Shown: one piece after another, positions 1 through 9,294 of the stretch
Position numbering within the stretch: the first letter of the stretch is position 1
Layout of the letters: every line of letters starts with the position of its first letter
Assembly (NCBI RefSeq): GCF_937863835.1
Contig: NZ_CALMHT010000074.1
Location: 80,207 to 144,206, forward strand
Source of the DNA: an uncultured Prevotella sp.
Lineage (GTDB): Bacteria; Bacteroidota; Bacteroidia; Bacteroidales; Bacteroidaceae
Direction: 5' to 3'
Length of the DNA: 64,000 bases
Notes under the pieces: generated by a model
What the model was told of the DNA's origin: nothing
What the model saw: the letters and a program-made list of their open reading frames with translations, nothing else
Databases searched by the model: none
Translations under genes and position numbers: made by a program

Positions 1-279
1 GACCAGGCTAGCACATACTTGAATCTTGTTCGTAAACGTGCAGGACTAACAACTACCGTTGAACCGACGATAGACAATATCATCAACGAACGTCATTTGG
101 AGTTTGCCGGCGAAGGTAAACGTTATTGGGATCTTATCCGTACAGGCAAAGCCTCTTCTACGCTTGTTCCAGACAAATATGGTTATCGTACGAATACATG
201 GACAGAAAGTAAAAAGTATCTGCCTATACCACAGTCTGAAATCGATTCTGATCCAAACTTGAAACAGAATAATTATTAA
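1..279 (+). CDS. SusD-family nutrient-binding outer membrane lipoprotein, C-terminal fragment
   Basis: Only the last 92 residues are present; the reading frame is open from base 1, so the gene begins upstream of the window. The tail has the usual SusD ending: a YLNLVRKRAGL segment, then INERHLEFAGEGKRYWDLIR, and a final YLPIPQSEIDSDPNLKQN. SusD proteins sit on the cell surface and lid a SusC TonB-dependent transporter while binding the target glycan. The glycan-binding lipoprotein begins 11 bases after the stop, so this is the SusD of the beta-glucan PUL that follows; its SusC partner should lie just left of the window. The TTG at base 19 is an internal leucine, not a start. Confidence 0.93.
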   Translation, partial: DQASTYLNLVRKRAGLTTTVEPTIDNIINERHLEFAGEGKRYWDLIRTGKASSTLVPDKYGYRTNTWTESKKYLPIPQSEIDSDPNLKQNNY

Positions 280-290
280 AAAATACGAAT

Positions 291-1661
291 ATGAAAAATA
301 TATTTAAATATATAGGAAGCGCAGTAGTATTGGTTTCTGCATTAACAGCATGTTCTCCGGAAAGCTTCAGCGGAATGGATGAAAATGGAATACCTGTAGC
401 TGAAAATTATGCAGACAATGTAAGTGTGACTGTTGACCAGACTATCAATACTGTATATTTGCAGTGTAAAGATGTCGCAGGTGTAAGACACTATTGGGTA
501 ATAGATGGAAAAAAATATACTACTGATGAATGCGATACACTGAAATATAAGAAAGCCGGTGACTATTATGTTGAGGCTAAATTTTTCAATTCTAATGGAA
601 TTAGTAATGGTTCGGTAAAGAAGACTTTCCATATAGATAAAGATTTAGGTTTCAACGGGTTCGTATATGATTCCAAATTCAATATGTGGAAGAATGGAAC
701 AATCACTGGACCGACATTCTGGTATGCACCGGGATGGAGCCAGATAGCAGATCCAGCATGTACAAAATTAGACAATGGATATCAAATCACGTTGCCTACG
801 GCTACAACGAATCAGTGGATGGCTCAGATGAAATTCTCTTCAGATATCAGTACATCAGCTAGCAATAGTTATGACTTCTCAATCCTTCTTACAGCAACAA
901 AGGATCATCCTAATGTAACTGTGAAACTGGATGATGTAACTAGTGATAAAATCTATTATTTCCAGGATCAGGTGGCATTGAAAGCTGGTGAACAATACTG
1001 CTTCTATAAGTCAGACATGAAAGGTATCGATATCAAGAATGTAGAACTGGTTCTCGATTTTGGTGGAAATGCAGACAATACGGATGTCACTATAGAGAAT
1101 ATCGTACTGAAGAATCATGCGAATGATGATGGTAGTGTCGTTCCTGAACCGGTGGACAACATTGATTGGTCGGCATTGGATTCAGATAATAACCTATGGA
1201 AACCTGTAAATGCCGGTGATTATACGACATTCTTCTATACAGCTCAGACGTCTAGTTGGACTCAGATAGATAATCCATCGTTCACTGATGACAAAAAAGG
1301 AACTTATACACTTGTGTATCCTCTGGCTACCGACATGCAGTGGCAGGCACAATATCATCAGATATCTAAGATTGCGCTGTCTGCTTCAGAAACGTATGAC
1401 CTGCAATGTACCCTTACAGCAAGTAATGATATAAAGGCTGTTACAATCAAACCTTGCGATACGGCCAGTGATGATAATTTCTTGATCGTTAAGAATGTCG
1501 ATTTGACAGCCGGTGAAGCTAAAGTGGTCAAAATGCCTTCTGTAAAATGTGCTAAGTCTGACATGACTGCATTGAAACTGGTTTTCGATTTCGGTGGCAA
1601 TCCTGCTAATACAACTGTTAAAATCAGTAATATCATTCTGCAGAAACACAAGGAAAAGTAA
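291..1661 (+). CDS. Surface glycan-binding lipoprotein with two related carbohydrate-binding modules
   Basis: 456 residues. Lipoprotein signal with lipobox cysteine at about residue 21 (SALTAC). Residues about 35-105 look like a PKD/Ig-like spacer (VAGVRHYWVIDGKKY). Two homologous modules follow, about 115-275 and 290-455. Each begins with a W-rich stretch (FWYAPGWSQIADP versus FFYTAQTSSWTQIDNP) and ends in the same signature (DFGGNADNTDVTIENIVL versus DFGGNPANTTVKISNIIL), so they arose by internal duplication. Position directly after SusD and before GH16 is where Sus-type loci keep their SusE/SusF-like surface glycan-binding proteins. Likely role: holding beta-glucan at the cell surface. The exact CBM family cannot be assigned by eye. 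Confidence 0.85.
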   Translation: MKNIFKYIGSAVVLVSALTACSPESFSGMDENGIPVAENYADNVSVTVDQTINTVYLQCKDVAGVRHYWVIDGKKYTTDECDTLKYKKAGDYYVEAKFFNSNGISNGSVKKTFHIDKDLGFNGFVYDSKFNMWKNGTITGPTFWYAPGWSQIADPACTKLDNGYQITLPTATTNQWMAQMKFSSDISTSASNSYDFSILLTATKDHPNVTVKLDDVTSDKIYYFQDQVALKAGEQYCFYKSDMKGIDIKNVELVLDFGGNADNTDVTIENIVLKNHANDDGSVVPEPVDNIDWSALDSDNNLWKPVNAGDYTTFFYTAQTSSWTQIDNPSFTDDKKGTYTLVYPLATDMQWQAQYHQISKIALSASETYDLQCTLTASNDIKAVTIKPCDTASDDNFLIVKNVDLTAGEAKVVKMPSVKCAKSDMTALKLVFDFGGNPANTTVKISNIILQKHKEK

Positions 1662-1677
1662 AAAACTTGTATCTTTA

Positions 1678-1712
1678 CAGCGGGAGAGAATTTTCCAAAC
1701 TCTCTCCCGCTG
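1678..1712 (+). terminator. Perfect 12-bp hairpin between the glycan-binding protein and GH16 genes
   Basis: CAGCGGGAGAGA (1678-1689) and TCTCTCCCGCTG (1701-1712) are exact inverted repeats around an 11-base loop. No T-run follows, so it is unlikely to be a full intrinsic terminator. In a PUL transcript such a hairpin more often marks a processing or 3'-end protection site that lets the susCD/SGBP part accumulate above the enzyme genes. That role is inference. Confidence 0.6.
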
Positions 1713-1739
1713 AATGTTTAAACATAAAACCTGATGATT

Positions 1740-2843
1740 ATGAAAAGAATAAATATTCTTCTGTTCGCTTTATTCGGACTTATTCCTCTTATTGCATGTG
1801 GAAGTAGTGGCGATGATACATCGTCTGCTAATAACGATAACACAATCAAGTGTTCGACAAACTCAGTTAGTCTGGCCAATACAGCTACTTCTGCTACTGT
1901 CGATATAACAGCGACAACCGAATGGTCTGCTTATTCAGACCAAGATTGGGTAACTATAAACCCTTCCAGTTCTATTGAAAAAAATGTTACGCTCACTATA
2001 ACTGCTGCTGCTAATACACTTACGACAGAGCGTACCGCAACGGTTACGGTGATGTGTGGAAAAGCAAGGGCTAAGATATCTGTTACTCAGGCTGCTGGAG
2101 AAAAGGTTGTAACTCCGGATTCTATAAAAGGACCTTCGGGATATTCGCTGGCATGGCATGACGAGTTTGAAACTGGAACGAAACCTGGGACCGATTGGAC
2201 TTACGAAGTGCAGAATTCTGGTTGGGTGAATAATGAATTGCAAAACTATGTAGCAGGTAGCTACAACGGTGAGGATATTGTAAGTGTATCTAATGGTACA
2301 TTGAAAATCGTCGCAAAGAAGATAGACGGAAAGGTCTATTCGGGTAGAATCTATGCCAAAAAACATACAGGATGGAAATATGGATATGTAGAGGCTCGTA
2401 TCAAACTGCCGCAGGGCAAGGGTACATGGCCTGCTTTCTGGATGATGCCTGTCAATTTCACTTCATGGCCTGCTGATGGCGAAATCGACATTATGGAGGC
2501 AGTGGGATATATACCCAATGTCGCATATTCGACAATCCATTGTAATAAGTATAATAATGGAGGAACGTCTATCGAGAGTGGAAACAAAAGCGTCAGTGTA
2601 ACCCAGTTCCATAAGTATGCATTGATGTGGACACCGGAATCCATGACTTTCTATGTGGATGGTACGACGATTCTTACTTATAAGAACGACGGAACAGGTA
2701 AGAATGCATGGCCATTCGATGCACCATTCTATGTCATACTGAATCTGGCTTGGGGCGGTGCCTGGGGCGGACAGGGCGGTATAGACGAAAGTGTACTGCC
2801 TGCTACAATGGAGGTGGATTATGTACGCGTTTTCCAGAAATAA
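1740..2843 (+). CDS. BACON-GH16 family endo-beta-1,3-(1,4)-glucanase lipoprotein (laminarinase-like)
   Basis: 367 residues from the ATG at 1740; an in-frame ATG at 1734 would add two residues. Lipoprotein signal with cysteine at about residue 20 (LIPLIACG). Residues about 35-118 form a BACON domain (WSAYSDQDWVTINPSS, ending VTVTQ-like ISVTQAAG). Residues about 128-366 are GH16, with the catalytic motif EIDIME: nucleophile Glu248 and acid/base Glu253, the extra methionine being typical of laminarinase-type GH16. WPAFWMMP and the closing MEVDYVRVFQK also match. It would cut surface-bound beta-glucan into oligosaccharides for SusCD import. Linkage specificity (1,3 versus mixed 1,3/1,4) cannot be read from sequence alone. 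Confidence 0.92.
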   Translation: MKRINILLFALFGLIPLIACGSSGDDTSSANNDNTIKCSTNSVSLANTATSATVDITATTEWSAYSDQDWVTINPSSSIEKNVTLTITAAANTLTTERTATVTVMCGKARAKISVTQAAGEKVVTPDSIKGPSGYSLAWHDEFETGTKPGTDWTYEVQNSGWVNNELQNYVAGSYNGEDIVSVSNGTLKIVAKKIDGKVYSGRIYAKKHTGWKYGYVEARIKLPQGKGTWPAFWMMPVNFTSWPADGEIDIMEAVGYIPNVAYSTIHCNKYNNGGTSIESGNKSVSVTQFHKYALMWTPESMTFYVDGTTILTYKNDGTGKNAWPFDAPFYVILNLAWGGAWGGQGGIDESVLPATMEVDYVRVFQK

Positions 2844-2850
2844 TTAGTTG

Positions 2851-5073
2851 ATGATGAAAAGAATAACGATATTATATCTATTTGTTTTTTTGTTTTTAGG
2901 TATGGACGCACAAGTGCCGATATACCTTGATGCCAATAAACCGATAGAACAACGGATAGACGACGCTCTTGCGCGTATGACTCTGCAAGAGAAAATAGCA
3001 GTGATTCATGCTCAAAGCAAATTCTCATCGGCTGGTGTCAAGCGGTTGGGATTCCCCGACTTCTGGACAGACGACGGTCCTCATGGTGTCAGACCGGACG
3101 TGCTCTGGGATGAGTGGGAACAGGCTGGTCAGACGAACGATTCGTGCATCGCTTTTCCTGCGTTGACTTGTCTTGCCGCTACATGGAATCCGCAGATGTC
3201 TATGCTCTATGGTAAAAGTCTTGGAGAAGAAGCTTTATATCGCCATAAAAACATGATTCTTGGTCCGGGCGTGAATATTTATCGTACACCACTTAACGGA
3301 AGGAACTTTGAATATATGGGCGAAGATCCGTATTTGGCTTCCCGAATGGTGGTGCCGTATATACAGGGACTGCAATCGCAAGGTGTGGCGGCTTGTGTAA
3401 AACATTATGCATTGAATAATGATGAGGAAAACCGTCATCAGGTGAATGTCGTCATAGATGATCGTACTCTTCATGAAATATATCTGCCGGCTTTCAAGGC
3501 TGCTGTCACAGAGGGACATGTCTGGGGTGTGATGGGTGCTTATAATCTATATAAGAATCAGCACAATTGTCATAACCAGTGGATGCTGAATGATATACTG
3601 AAACGTGATTGGAAGTTTGACGGCGTGGTCGTCTCCGACTGGGGCGGAACTCATGATACTGAGCAGGCCGTAACCAACGGACTTGACATGGAATTCGGTA
3701 CATGGACAGACGGACTGAAAATGGGTGCTACGAATGCGTATGACAACTATTATATGGCTTTCCCTTATCTGAAGATGATACAGGATGGCAAGTTTACGAC
3801 CAAGCAACTGGATGATAAGGTGAGACGTATATTGCGATTGTTCTATCGTACGACGATGAACAACAATACATCGCGGGGATTCCTTTGCTCCGAAGCCCAT
3901 TATGATGCCGCCAAAGAGATAGCCGAAGAAGGTATCGTACTATTACAGAATAACGGTGGCGTATTGCCGATAAACACAACTAAGGCACATCGTATATTGG
4001 TGGTGGGCGAGAATGCAATCAAGATGATGACTGTAGGTGGAGGTAGCTCTTCCTTGAAAGTCCAAAAAGAAGTGTCGCCTCTCGCTGGTTTGAAAGCTCG
4101 TCTGGGCGATAAGATAGATTATGCTCGTGGATATGTAGGTGATACGACAGGTAACTATAACGGTGTAACTACCGGACAGAATCTTGTTGACCATCGTTCA
4201 TCAGCAGAACTTATAACCGAAGCTGTGATGAAGGCTAAGACGGCAGACTATGTAATCGTTATCGGAGGACTGAATAAAAGTGATTATCAGGATTGTGAAG
4301 GACACGACCGAAAAACTTATGAACTGCCTTATGGTCAGAATGAGTTGATAGAAAGTATAGTAAATGTAAATAAAAAGGTTGTTTTTGTAAATGTGTCGGG
4401 TAACGCCGTCGCTATGCCTTGGAAACCAAAAGTGTCTGCGATTGTTCAAGGATGGTTTCTTGGTTCCGAGGCTGGCGATGCTTTAGCTGCCGTGCTTACG
4501 GGTGACATCAATCCGTCCGGAAAACTGCCCTTCACATGGCCTGCTTCGCTACAGGATGTCGGCGCACATAAACTGAATGCGTATCCTGGCGTGTGGCGTG
4601 CCGATCACCAGATTATAGACGAGGAATATAAAGAAGGTCTATATGTAGGATATCGTTGGGTCGATAAAGAAAAGACCACACCATTGTTTTCATTTGGTCA
4701 CGGACTCAGTTACACTGATTTCAAATTGTCGAATCTGCGTGCGGATAAAAAAATAATGTCCAGCGACGGCAATATAACATTTACTGTCGACGTTAAGAAC
4801 ACAGGTAAACGTGCCGGAGCAGAAGTTGTTCAACTGTATATCACGGATTTGCAATCTTCTCTTCCTCGTCCGATGAAAGAGTTGAAGGGTTTCAAAAAGG
4901 TCTCTCTAAACCCGAATGAAACAAAGACCGTTTCTATCACGATAGATAAATCGGCTTTGAGTTTCTATGATGACGGAAGTAAGCGATGGACGGCAGAACC
5001 TGGCGATTTTGTCGCTAAAGTAGGAAATGCATCCGATCATTTACCTCTGGAAATTGGATTTACACTAAAATGA
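2851..5073 (+). CDS. GH3 beta-glucosidase
   Basis: 740 residues from the ATG at 2851 (or 2854; upstream TTG is not needed). Signal peptide ends near GMDAQ. N-terminal TIM barrel contains RMTLQEKI, DGPHGVR, GRNFEYMGEDPYLA and KHYALNN; the catalytic nucleophile is Asp263 in VVSDWGG. A GH3 C-terminal alpha/beta sandwich follows (GGLNKSDYQDCEGHDR region), then a fibronectin-III-like tail (NTGKRAGAEVVQLYI). It starts 7 bases after the GH16 stop and ends 6 bases before a second GH3, so the three enzymes are co-transcribed. Expected role: periplasmic release of glucose from oligosaccharides produced by GH16. Confidence 0.93.
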   Translation: MMKRITILYLFVFLFLGMDAQVPIYLDANKPIEQRIDDALARMTLQEKIAVIHAQSKFSSAGVKRLGFPDFWTDDGPHGVRPDVLWDEWEQAGQTNDSCIAFPALTCLAATWNPQMSMLYGKSLGEEALYRHKNMILGPGVNIYRTPLNGRNFEYMGEDPYLASRMVVPYIQGLQSQGVAACVKHYALNNDEENRHQVNVVIDDRTLHEIYLPAFKAAVTEGHVWGVMGAYNLYKNQHNCHNQWMLNDILKRDWKFDGVVVSDWGGTHDTEQAVTNGLDMEFGTWTDGLKMGATNAYDNYYMAFPYLKMIQDGKFTTKQLDDKVRRILRLFYRTTMNNNTSRGFLCSEAHYDAAKEIAEEGIVLLQNNGGVLPINTTKAHRILVVGENAIKMMTVGGGSSSLKVQKEVSPLAGLKARLGDKIDYARGYVGDTTGNYNGVTTGQNLVDHRSSAELITEAVMKAKTADYVIVIGGLNKSDYQDCEGHDRKTYELPYGQNELIESIVNVNKKVVFVNVSGNAVAMPWKPKVSAIVQGWFLGSEAGDALAAVLTGDINPSGKLPFTWPASLQDVGAHKLNAYPGVWRADHQIIDEEYKEGLYVGYRWVDKEKTTPLFSFGHGLSYTDFKLSNLRADKKIMSSDGNITFTVDVKNTGKRAGAEVVQLYITDLQSSLPRPMKELKGFKKVSLNPNETKTVSITIDKSALSFYDDGSKRWTAEPGDFVAKVGNASDHLPLEIGFTLK

Positions 5074-5079
5074 TCTTAT

Positions 5080-7341
5080 ATGAGAAAGACTTTATTATCA
5101 ATGATTCTGTTATTCACTGCTTCTGCTGCTTTTGCGCAGAAGCAGTCTATGTCTGCATTTATAGATGCGCTGATGCAGAAAATGACATTACAGGAGAAAA
5201 TCGGGCAACTGAATTTACAGGTTGCCGGAGACATCACTACAGGTTCTGCACAGAACAGTCCTGTGGCAGAACGTATTATGAAAGGTGACTTGGGTGGTGT
5301 CTTTAATATAAAAGGGGCGGAAAAAATAAAGGCTTTGCAAGAAATTGCAGTAAAGAAGAGTCGTCTGGGTATTCCCCTTATTGTAGGTTTGGATGTTATT
5401 CATGGTTACGAGACGGTATTCCCCATACCTCTGGCACAGTCGTGCAGTTGGGATATGGAGGCAATCAAGCAAGGTGCCCATATAGCGGCCAAAGAGGCGA
5501 GTGCCGATGGTATCTGTTGGACATTCAGTCCGATGGTGGATATTTGCGTAGATGCCCGTTGGGGACGAATAGCCGAGGGTAGCGGTGAAGATCCATACCT
5601 CGGTTCTATGATTGCCAAAGCTATGGTAGAAGGATATCAAGGCGATTACAGTCAGACCGATAATATCATGGCTTGTGTAAAACATTATGCACTCTACGGC
5701 GCAGTTGAGGCCGGACGCGATTACAATACCGTGGATATGAGTCATCTGCGGATGTATAATCAGTATTTTCCTCCTTACAGGGCTGCCGCAGAAGCCGGTG
5801 CGGGAAGTTTCATGTCATCCTTCAATATTGTAGACGGTGTACCGGCGACAGCTAACAAATGGTTGCTTACCGATGTGCTCCGTCGTCAATGGAAATCGGA
5901 TGCTTTTGTCGTAACGGATTATGGTTCTATAGGTGAAATGGTCGTGCACGGCGTAGGAGACATCGCTTCTTCTTCCGCTCAGGCGTTAAAAGCTGGAACA
6001 GATATGGATATGTGTTCGGAAGGTTTTCTGAAGACCCTGGATGGGTCTGTAAAATCTGGTAACGTGTCAATGGCAGATATAGACACTGCTTGCCGTCGTG
6101 TGCTGGAAGCGAAGTATAAATTGGGATTATTCCAGAATCCATATAAATATTGTGACAAGAAACGTAGGGCGAAAGATGTCCTGACGAAAGAAAACCGTAT
6201 TGCAGCGCGCAATATGGCTGCTGAAACATTCGTGTTGCTAAAGAATGACAACCATCTGTTGCCGTTGAAACGTGAAGGGAAAATCGCACTGATCGGTCCG
6301 TTGGCAAACAACAGGGCTAATATGGAAGGAACATGGAGCGTAGCTGCGGTACCCGACCAGTATTCGACACTGAAAGAGGCTTTCGAAAAAGCCGTAGCCG
6401 GTAAGGCTGAAATCTTGTATTCGCATGGTTGTAATCTAACTGCTGATTCAAATCTACAGAAGGCTGCTTATTTTGACAAGCCATTACCACGTGTTGATGA
6501 TGCGAAGATGAAAGCGGAGGCTATGGAGATGGCTGCCAAAGCGGATGTAATTGTATGTGCAATGGGTGAATGTTCTGACATGACAGGCGAAAGTTCCAGT
6601 CGTATCAATATAGAGATGCCCGATGTTCAGCATGAGTTGCTGATGCAGTTGGCCTCTTTAGGAAAACCTATCGTTTTACTCAATTTTTCAGGACGTCCTA
6701 CCATATTGAATTGGGAAAAGGCACATATACCCGCCATACTGAACGTATGGTTTGGCGGCAGTGAGGCCGCCGATGCAATATGTGATGTGGTATTCGGAGA
6801 AAAGGTGCCAAGTGGCAAACTGACGACCTCTATGCCTCAGTCTGTCGGACAGGAACCTTTGTATTATAATCATCTTAACACGGGCAGACCTGTAGCGGAA
6901 GGTGCCACAAACTATTGGAAATACCATAGCAATTATCTCGATGTGCGCAACGATCCACTTTATCCGTTCGGATATGGGTTGAGTTATACTACATTCAAGT
7001 ATGGTAAGGTAAAAATAGATTCCGATAAGATGTCGATGGATGGAAATGTCAATGTCTCAGTCACGGTTACCAATACTGGTGATTATGATGCAGATGAGGT
7101 AGTGCAATTGTATATACGTGATTTGGTAGCAAGTGTATGCAGACCTGTCAAGGAATTGAAAGGTTTCCAACGTATCCATCTGGCGAAAAGTGAGAGTAAA
7201 GAGGTAACGTTCCATGTTACTTCAGAACAATTGAAATTCTATAATGCCAATCTTGACTACGTGGTCGAACCAGGCGATTTTGAACTGATGGTGGGACCAA
7301 ACAGTCGTGATGTGCAAACGGTAAAACTTACAGTAAACTAA
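5080..7341 (+). CDS. bglX: GH3 beta-glucosidase, BglX-like
   Basis: 753 residues with a cleavable signal peptide (ASAAFAQ). Domain order is the BglX one: barrel with LMQKMTLQEKIGQLN, GLDVIHGYETVFPIPLAQ, RWGRIAEGSGEDPYL and KHYALYGAVEAGRDYN; nucleophile Asp280 in VVTDYGSIGEM; then the alpha/beta sandwich (CAMGECSDMTGESSSR) and fibronectin-III-like domain (NTGDYDADEVVQLYI). It is clearly a different GH3 subgroup from the preceding gene, so the two are likely to differ in linkage preference (for instance beta-1,3 versus beta-1,6 or chain length). The ATG lies 6 bases after the previous stop. Confidence 0.93.
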   Translation: MRKTLLSMILLFTASAAFAQKQSMSAFIDALMQKMTLQEKIGQLNLQVAGDITTGSAQNSPVAERIMKGDLGGVFNIKGAEKIKALQEIAVKKSRLGIPLIVGLDVIHGYETVFPIPLAQSCSWDMEAIKQGAHIAAKEASADGICWTFSPMVDICVDARWGRIAEGSGEDPYLGSMIAKAMVEGYQGDYSQTDNIMACVKHYALYGAVEAGRDYNTVDMSHLRMYNQYFPPYRAAAEAGAGSFMSSFNIVDGVPATANKWLLTDVLRRQWKSDAFVVTDYGSIGEMVVHGVGDIASSSAQALKAGTDMDMCSEGFLKTLDGSVKSGNVSMADIDTACRRVLEAKYKLGLFQNPYKYCDKKRRAKDVLTKENRIAARNMAAETFVLLKNDNHLLPLKREGKIALIGPLANNRANMEGTWSVAAVPDQYSTLKEAFEKAVAGKAEILYSHGCNLTADSNLQKAAYFDKPLPRVDDAKMKAEAMEMAAKADVIVCAMGECSDMTGESSSRINIEMPDVQHELLMQLASLGKPIVLLNFSGRPTILNWEKAHIPAILNVWFGGSEAADAICDVVFGEKVPSGKLTTSMPQSVGQEPLYYNHLNTGRPVAEGATNYWKYHSNYLDVRNDPLYPFGYGLSYTTFKYGKVKIDSDKMSMDGNVNVSVTVTNTGDYDADEVVQLYIRDLVASVCRPVKELKGFQRIHLAKSESKEVTFHVTSEQLKFYNANLDYVVEPGDFELMVGPNSRDVQTVKLTVN

Positions 7342-7382
7342 AAAAACTGTCATTACATAACTGGATTTATCAACTTTTTCGC

Positions 7383-7390
7383 TAACTTTG
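7383..7390 (+). promoter_or_regulatory. Promoter -7 element TAACTTTG upstream of the SusR-like gene
   Basis: TAACTTTG fits the Bacteroidota consensus TAnnTTTG and lies 28 bases before the ATG at 7418. No good TTTG is visible 19 bases further upstream. It suggests the regulator has its own transcript separate from the GH3 operon. Confidence 0.6.
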
Positions 7391-7417
7391 CGCGAAAATA
7401 GTTGATAAACCTAGGCT

Positions 7418-9115
7418 ATGAACAAAATTCTAACATTACTATTCTGTTTGATGATTGCACTGAATATAAGTGCTGAAAGTAAAAATCTTGATTCTTTATA
7501 TAGAAGACTGGACGATGCTATTCATCAGTCGGATAAGTATGTCGCCATACGCGAATCACGTATCAACAAGTATCGGATACAGTTAAAGCGAACGACAGAT
7601 ATAAGTGAAAAATATAAGTTGTCATTTTGTCTTTATCAAGAATATCAACCATTCAGAAACGACTCTGCCATTTATTTTCTTTCAGAATGTATTATGTATG
7701 CTGAGAAGATAAATGATTATCATCAGGCCAACGACTGCCGCGCTTTAATGGCATTCCAATGCTCTACATCGGGCATGTATATGGAATCATTTAACACATT
7801 GTCTCAGATTGATACCCCGTTACTTGACAAACGTGGAAAAAACGATTATTACCTGGCTTATTGTCATCTATACAGAGAATTGGCTTTTTATACGATGGTT
7901 CCGAAACTGAAAAGTTATTATTCGGGGAAGTATGAACAGTATCGTAAACTGCTTTATACCAATCTTGACAGTACAAGCAGTTATTATGATATGATAAGGC
8001 AACTTGCTTTCTCTGAATGCGGAGATAACAGGAATGCATTAAAGATTAGTGATGCCTGGCTTTCTAAGATACGTAAAGGTTCGCATGAATATGCCATCGC
8101 CACCTATTACCGTTCAATTTTGTATGATACAGACCATTCAGACATTCGTGAAATGCAAATGTACTGGTTGGCGCAATCCGCAATAAATGATGTTTGTAAT
8201 GCTGTAATGGACCAAGGCTCTTTATGGTCATTGGCATACATGCTCAGTAAAGACGGTCAGTTGCAGCGATCCTATTCTTATATACGTTTCTCTTGGGAGT
8301 GCGCAAATCATTTTTCAACGAGAGTACGCAGTTGGCAGATATCACCCTTGTTGTCCACCATAGATAAAAGTTATCAAGACGAAAGTCTTCGTACTAATCG
8401 ACTGTTGCTCCTTCTTGTTACCGGTATCAGTATTATCTCACTTTTGTTTCTGGTGCTTTTGTTCTATGTCAACAGACAACGGAAACGTCTTGCAGAAACA
8501 CAAAGTGAACTGAAGGGCGCCAATACAAAATTGTCTGCACTTAATACAAAGTTGCTGCAGGTGAACGATGACCTTGACTGTACGAACAATCAACTGTCTG
8601 CCACAAATGGACAATTGTCTGCCGCTGTTAATCAACTCAATGAGTCTAATCGAGTGAAAGAAGAGTACATAGCCAGATTTATGAGATTGTGCTCTCTTTA
8701 TATAGACAAGATGGACAATTATCGTAAAAAGGTTAACAAACAAGCTCGTAACAGAGAGTTTAATGAAATAATCAAGTTGACGTCATCGCAAGAGATGAAA
8801 GAAAAAGAACTTGACGAACTATATGATAATTTTGATTCGGCATTCTTGCATCTATTCCCGAATTTTGTGAATGATTTCAATTCTCTGTTGCGTCCGGAAG
8901 AACGTATCTCTTTGACGGAACGGAATCGTTTGAACACGGATATTCGTATTTTTGCCCTTATCCGCCTTGGTATAGAAGACAGTTCGAAAATTGCCGAGTT
9001 CTTACATTATTCAGTGAATACGATTTATAATTATCGTGCAAAGATAAAAAATGGGGCAATCAGTGACCGTGATAACTTTGAAAAGCATGTGAAAGACATC
9101 GGCATGCCCGAATAA
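7418..9115 (+). CDS. SusR-like membrane-tethered transcriptional regulator (DUF6377 type)
   Basis: 565 residues. Signal peptide (LMIALNISAES), then about 300 residues of helical, TPR-like sequence predicted to be periplasmic, one membrane helix at about 328-350 (LLLLVTGISIISLLFLVLLF), a cytoplasmic coiled coil at about 358-412 with obvious leucine heptads (DCTNNQL SATNGQL SAAVNQL), and a C-terminal winged/HTH-like region (SSKIAEFLHYSVNTIYNYR). This is the layout of one-component regulators that sense glycan breakdown products in the periplasm and bind DNA without leaving the membrane, as described for SusR. Family assignment rests on my recollection of DUF6377. It lies between the GH3 genes and GH30, and has a paralogue at 11112. 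Confidence 0.8.
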   Translation: MNKILTLLFCLMIALNISAESKNLDSLYRRLDDAIHQSDKYVAIRESRINKYRIQLKRTTDISEKYKLSFCLYQEYQPFRNDSAIYFLSECIMYAEKINDYHQANDCRALMAFQCSTSGMYMESFNTLSQIDTPLLDKRGKNDYYLAYCHLYRELAFYTMVPKLKSYYSGKYEQYRKLLYTNLDSTSSYYDMIRQLAFSECGDNRNALKISDAWLSKIRKGSHEYAIATYYRSILYDTDHSDIREMQMYWLAQSAINDVCNAVMDQGSLWSLAYMLSKDGQLQRSYSYIRFSWECANHFSTRVRSWQISPLLSTIDKSYQDESLRTNRLLLLLVTGISIISLLFLVLLFYVNRQRKRLAETQSELKGANTKLSALNTKLLQVNDDLDCTNNQLSATNGQLSAAVNQLNESNRVKEEYIARFMRLCSLYIDKMDNYRKKVNKQARNREFNEIIKLTSSQEMKEKELDELYDNFDSAFLHLFPNFVNDFNSLLRPEERISLTERNRLNTDIRIFALIRLGIEDSSKIAEFLHYSVNTIYNYRAKIKNGAISDRDNFEKHVKDIGMPE

Positions 9116-9250
9116 GAATTAATATTTCATCCACTTTATATCGAAAGCTTTCGTTTTATTAGTAGCTGAATATCAGCAAGTTGTAATTTCGAATATGCAT
9201 CCGTGAACCACTTTTGAACTAGGTGATTTTTTTTATGTCTGATTTTATCG

Positions 9251-9258
9251 TAATTTTG
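9251..9258 (+). promoter_or_regulatory. Promoter -7 element TAATTTTG for the GH30 gene
   Basis: TAATTTTG fits TAnnTTTG and is 36 bases before the GH30 ATG at 9295. The 179-base gap upstream otherwise holds only AT-rich sequence. Confidence 0.55.
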
Positions 9259-9294
9259 CAATATCAAAATCGAAATGATGTAATATTATAAATT

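Noticed and set aside
1678..1712. Full intrinsic terminator after the glycan-binding protein gene
   Set aside because: The stem is perfect but no T-run follows, so I listed it as a hairpin with probable processing or stability role.
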